A stretch of 5,552 bases of DNA from Bacteroidales bacterium. GTDB lineage: Bacteria; Bacteroidota; Bacteroidia; Bacteroidales; VadinHA17. Location of the stretch: contig JAITVX010000236.1 of assembly GCA_031285575.1 (NCBI GenBank), forward strand, positions 1 through 5,552, read 5' to 3'. A program made the translations under genes and the position numbers. The notes beneath the pieces were generated by a model. It worked only from the letters and a program-made list of their open reading frames with translations, made no database searches and had not been told where the DNA came from. Positions within the stretch are counted from its first letter, which is position 1. Each line of letters begins with the position of its first letter. Shown here piece after piece: positions 4,846 to 5,552 of the stretch.

Positions 4846-5552
4846 TCAATCCGGTTGACGTTTATTAAGAATTTTCATTACCTCCTCAACCGTCAAACCC
4901 GTAATTTTTGCTGTGGTTTTTACCGGAATACCCGCATCACTGCTATTGATGACAACATTTATCCTGTCGGCTTCCTTTTCGGCCAATGCTGCTTCTTTTT
5001 CGGCTTTGAGCCGGTCGCGTTCGGCTTTTCCTTCGGCTTTTCCTTTTTCCGAACCTATTGCCTCCCCTTCGGCTAAACCTTCGGCTCTTCCTTCAAACAG
5101 ACTGGTTTGAATAACGCTTTTCCGATAGCGTATTGCTTCGGTGTAGTCGTCGTACTCCTGCTGTTCCTCTTTGCTCATCCGGTCGTAACACAAGCGCCTG
5201 CTTGCTTCCTGCAAACCCGGAGCGGTTGCCCCTTCCGGTATTTCGCCTGTCTTCAAAAAGGAAAACCATTCGTCCAGAGGGGTTACAGCCTCCCTGTCGA
5301 AGTCCTCTACCCGGAGAATGTAATATTCGGGATAGAGGTCGCCTGCTTCACTGCACTGGAACTGTTCGGCCTGACCGGCAGATAGTTTCAACAGGTCTTT
5401 TTTGAAAACGCCCCTGAAATCGGTGCGTCCGTAATACAGATAGTCTTCGCCCTGTCCCAGCTCGAAATAAAGGATGCTGACCGAATACACCTTCTTTACG
5501 TGCGCGTATGCCTGTCCCGCGCTGATGTGTTCCGTTACCGCCCTGCTTACCC
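4846..5552 (-). CDS. Rpn / PDDEXK-family nuclease-transposase, C-terminal part
   Basis: The frame is open from the right edge to TGA 4846-4848, about 235 residues, with no stop in between; the gene starts outside the window. GTG at 5490 is not the true start, because the upstream codons (ISAGQAYAHVKKVYSVSIL) continue the family signature: a G..Y..(L/V)K.VYSISIL.F segment leading into an Ig-free alpha/beta region. Members of this family (Rpn, recombination-promoting nucleases, annotated as putative transposases) are PD-(D/E)XK endonucleases; the catalytic core should lie off-window. The later part has YDRMSKEEQQEYDDYTEAIRY, then a charged Gly-Ala-Glu-Lys helix made of four-residue repeats, and a C-terminal TGLTVEEVMKIL helix. 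Its 3' end overlaps the lipoprotein frame by 23 bp, tail to tail. Such genes are often multicopy and variable in Bacteroidota. Confidence 0.85.
   Translation of the reverse strand, partial: VSRAVTEHISAGQAYAHVKKVYSVSILYFELGQGEDYLYYGRTDFRGVFKKDLLKLSAGQAEQFQCSEAGDLYPEYYILRVEDFDREAVTPLDEWFSFLKTGEIPEGATAPGLQEASRRLCYDRMSKEEQQEYDDYTEAIRYRKSVIQTSLFEGRAEGLAEGEAIGSEKGKAEGKAERDRLKAEKEAALAEKEADRINVVINSSDAGIPVKTTAKITGLTVEEVMKILNKRQPD
5020..5091 (-). repeat. 12-bp (four-codon) repeat array in the nuclease C-terminus
   Basis: Six 12-bp steps fit between 5020 and 5091. On the plus strand TTCGGCTTTTCC occurs twice back to back (5020-5031, 5032-5043), and variants TTCGGCTAAACC and TTCGGCTCTTCC sit at 5068-5079 and 5080-5091. 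The middle two steps are diverged. On the coding strand they give G-(K/R/L)-A-E units forming a long charged helix. Such arrays can gain or lose units in frame by slippage. Confidence 0.7.

Larger units (their letters stand above)
3875..4868 (+). pseudogene. Frameshifted surface lipoprotein with Ig-like repeats
   Basis: The first frame starts at ATG 3875 with MQVIAATVFTGCKKDD, a lipobox (FTGC, lipidated Cys12) and the acidic/lysine tail typical of Bacteroidota lipoproteins. It is in phase until about 4150. There a run of five G (4150-4154) shifts the frame: one G fewer would read LVVGTYYYFCEVNAEG and join the second frame, which runs to TAA 4866-4868. The restored product is 330 residues: two related Ig-like modules (3947-4247 and 4248-4475, each with AYQWYSNTTAS and GTYYYF) and a third, diverged beta domain ending near YEGVTSNRVK. 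As written, the first frame continues about 145 codons as low-complexity Arg-rich sequence. The signal peptide is very short, lacks a basic start, and an in-frame TAA abuts the ATG, so the 5' end may also be lost. GC content and codon use are markedly richer than in the flanks. A sequencing error is the main alternative to real decay. Confidence 0.72.

Noticed and set aside
4846..5490. Start of the Rpn-type gene at GTG 5490
   Set aside because: The family signature continues upstream of this codon to the window edge, so the true start and the nuclease core lie outside.

Overview
The window reads as a fragment of a Bacteroidota chromosome, probably Bacteroidales-like. Three things suggest this. 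Upstream regions carry the TAnnTTTG (-7) promoter element typical of that phylum, once with a TTTG -33 element exactly 20 nt away. Start codons lack Shine-Dalgarno sequences. The protein content also fits: a PNPF / FlgD-type beta-sandwich of the kind used by type IX secretion proteins, a Cys-Lys-Lys-Asp-Asp lipoprotein N-terminus, and a Rpn / PDDEXK-type transposase-nuclease. No rRNA, tRNA or CRISPR array is visible. The genus cannot be fixed from the sequence.

Layout, left to right. Positions 1-225 are AT-rich and mostly non-coding. They hold a possible tail of a transposase at the left edge, two short perfect palindromes, and a leftward promoter-like motif. Positions 226-951 (minus strand) hold a two-gene phosphorelay unit, an Hpt domain protein followed 3 nt later by a single-domain CheY-like response regulator. 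A strong promoter match lies in the 94-nt gap in front of them. Positions 1046-3703 (minus) encode an 885-residue secreted multidomain protein: signal peptide, carboxypeptidase-regulatory-like domain, FlgD/T9SS-like domain, glycoside-hydrolase TIM barrel and C-terminal beta-rich region. The AT-rich gap 3704-3874 carries its promoter candidates.

Positions 3875-4868 (plus) hold a GC-rich, decayed gene for a surface lipoprotein with Ig-like repeats. It has an abnormally short signal peptide, a +1 frameshift in a run of five G, an in-frame loss of about 24 codons in its second repeat, and a terminator-like hairpin inside its 3' end. Positions 4846-5552 (minus) hold the C-terminal part of a Rpn-family nuclease/transposase that continues beyond the right edge. 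Its 3' end overlaps the lipoprotein 3' end tail to tail.

How they work together: the Hpt and the receiver protein very likely pass phosphate between a hybrid histidine kinase encoded elsewhere and the receiver domain. The large secreted protein probably acts on a polysaccharide outside the cytoplasm and appears to have its own promoter. The right third (Ig-repeat lipoprotein plus Rpn nuclease) looks like an accessory, recombining region. I see no coherent new multi-gene system. The points most worth a second look are the broken Ig-repeat gene, the N-terminal placement of the sorting-like domain in the glycosidase, and the compact orphan Hpt-receiver pair.
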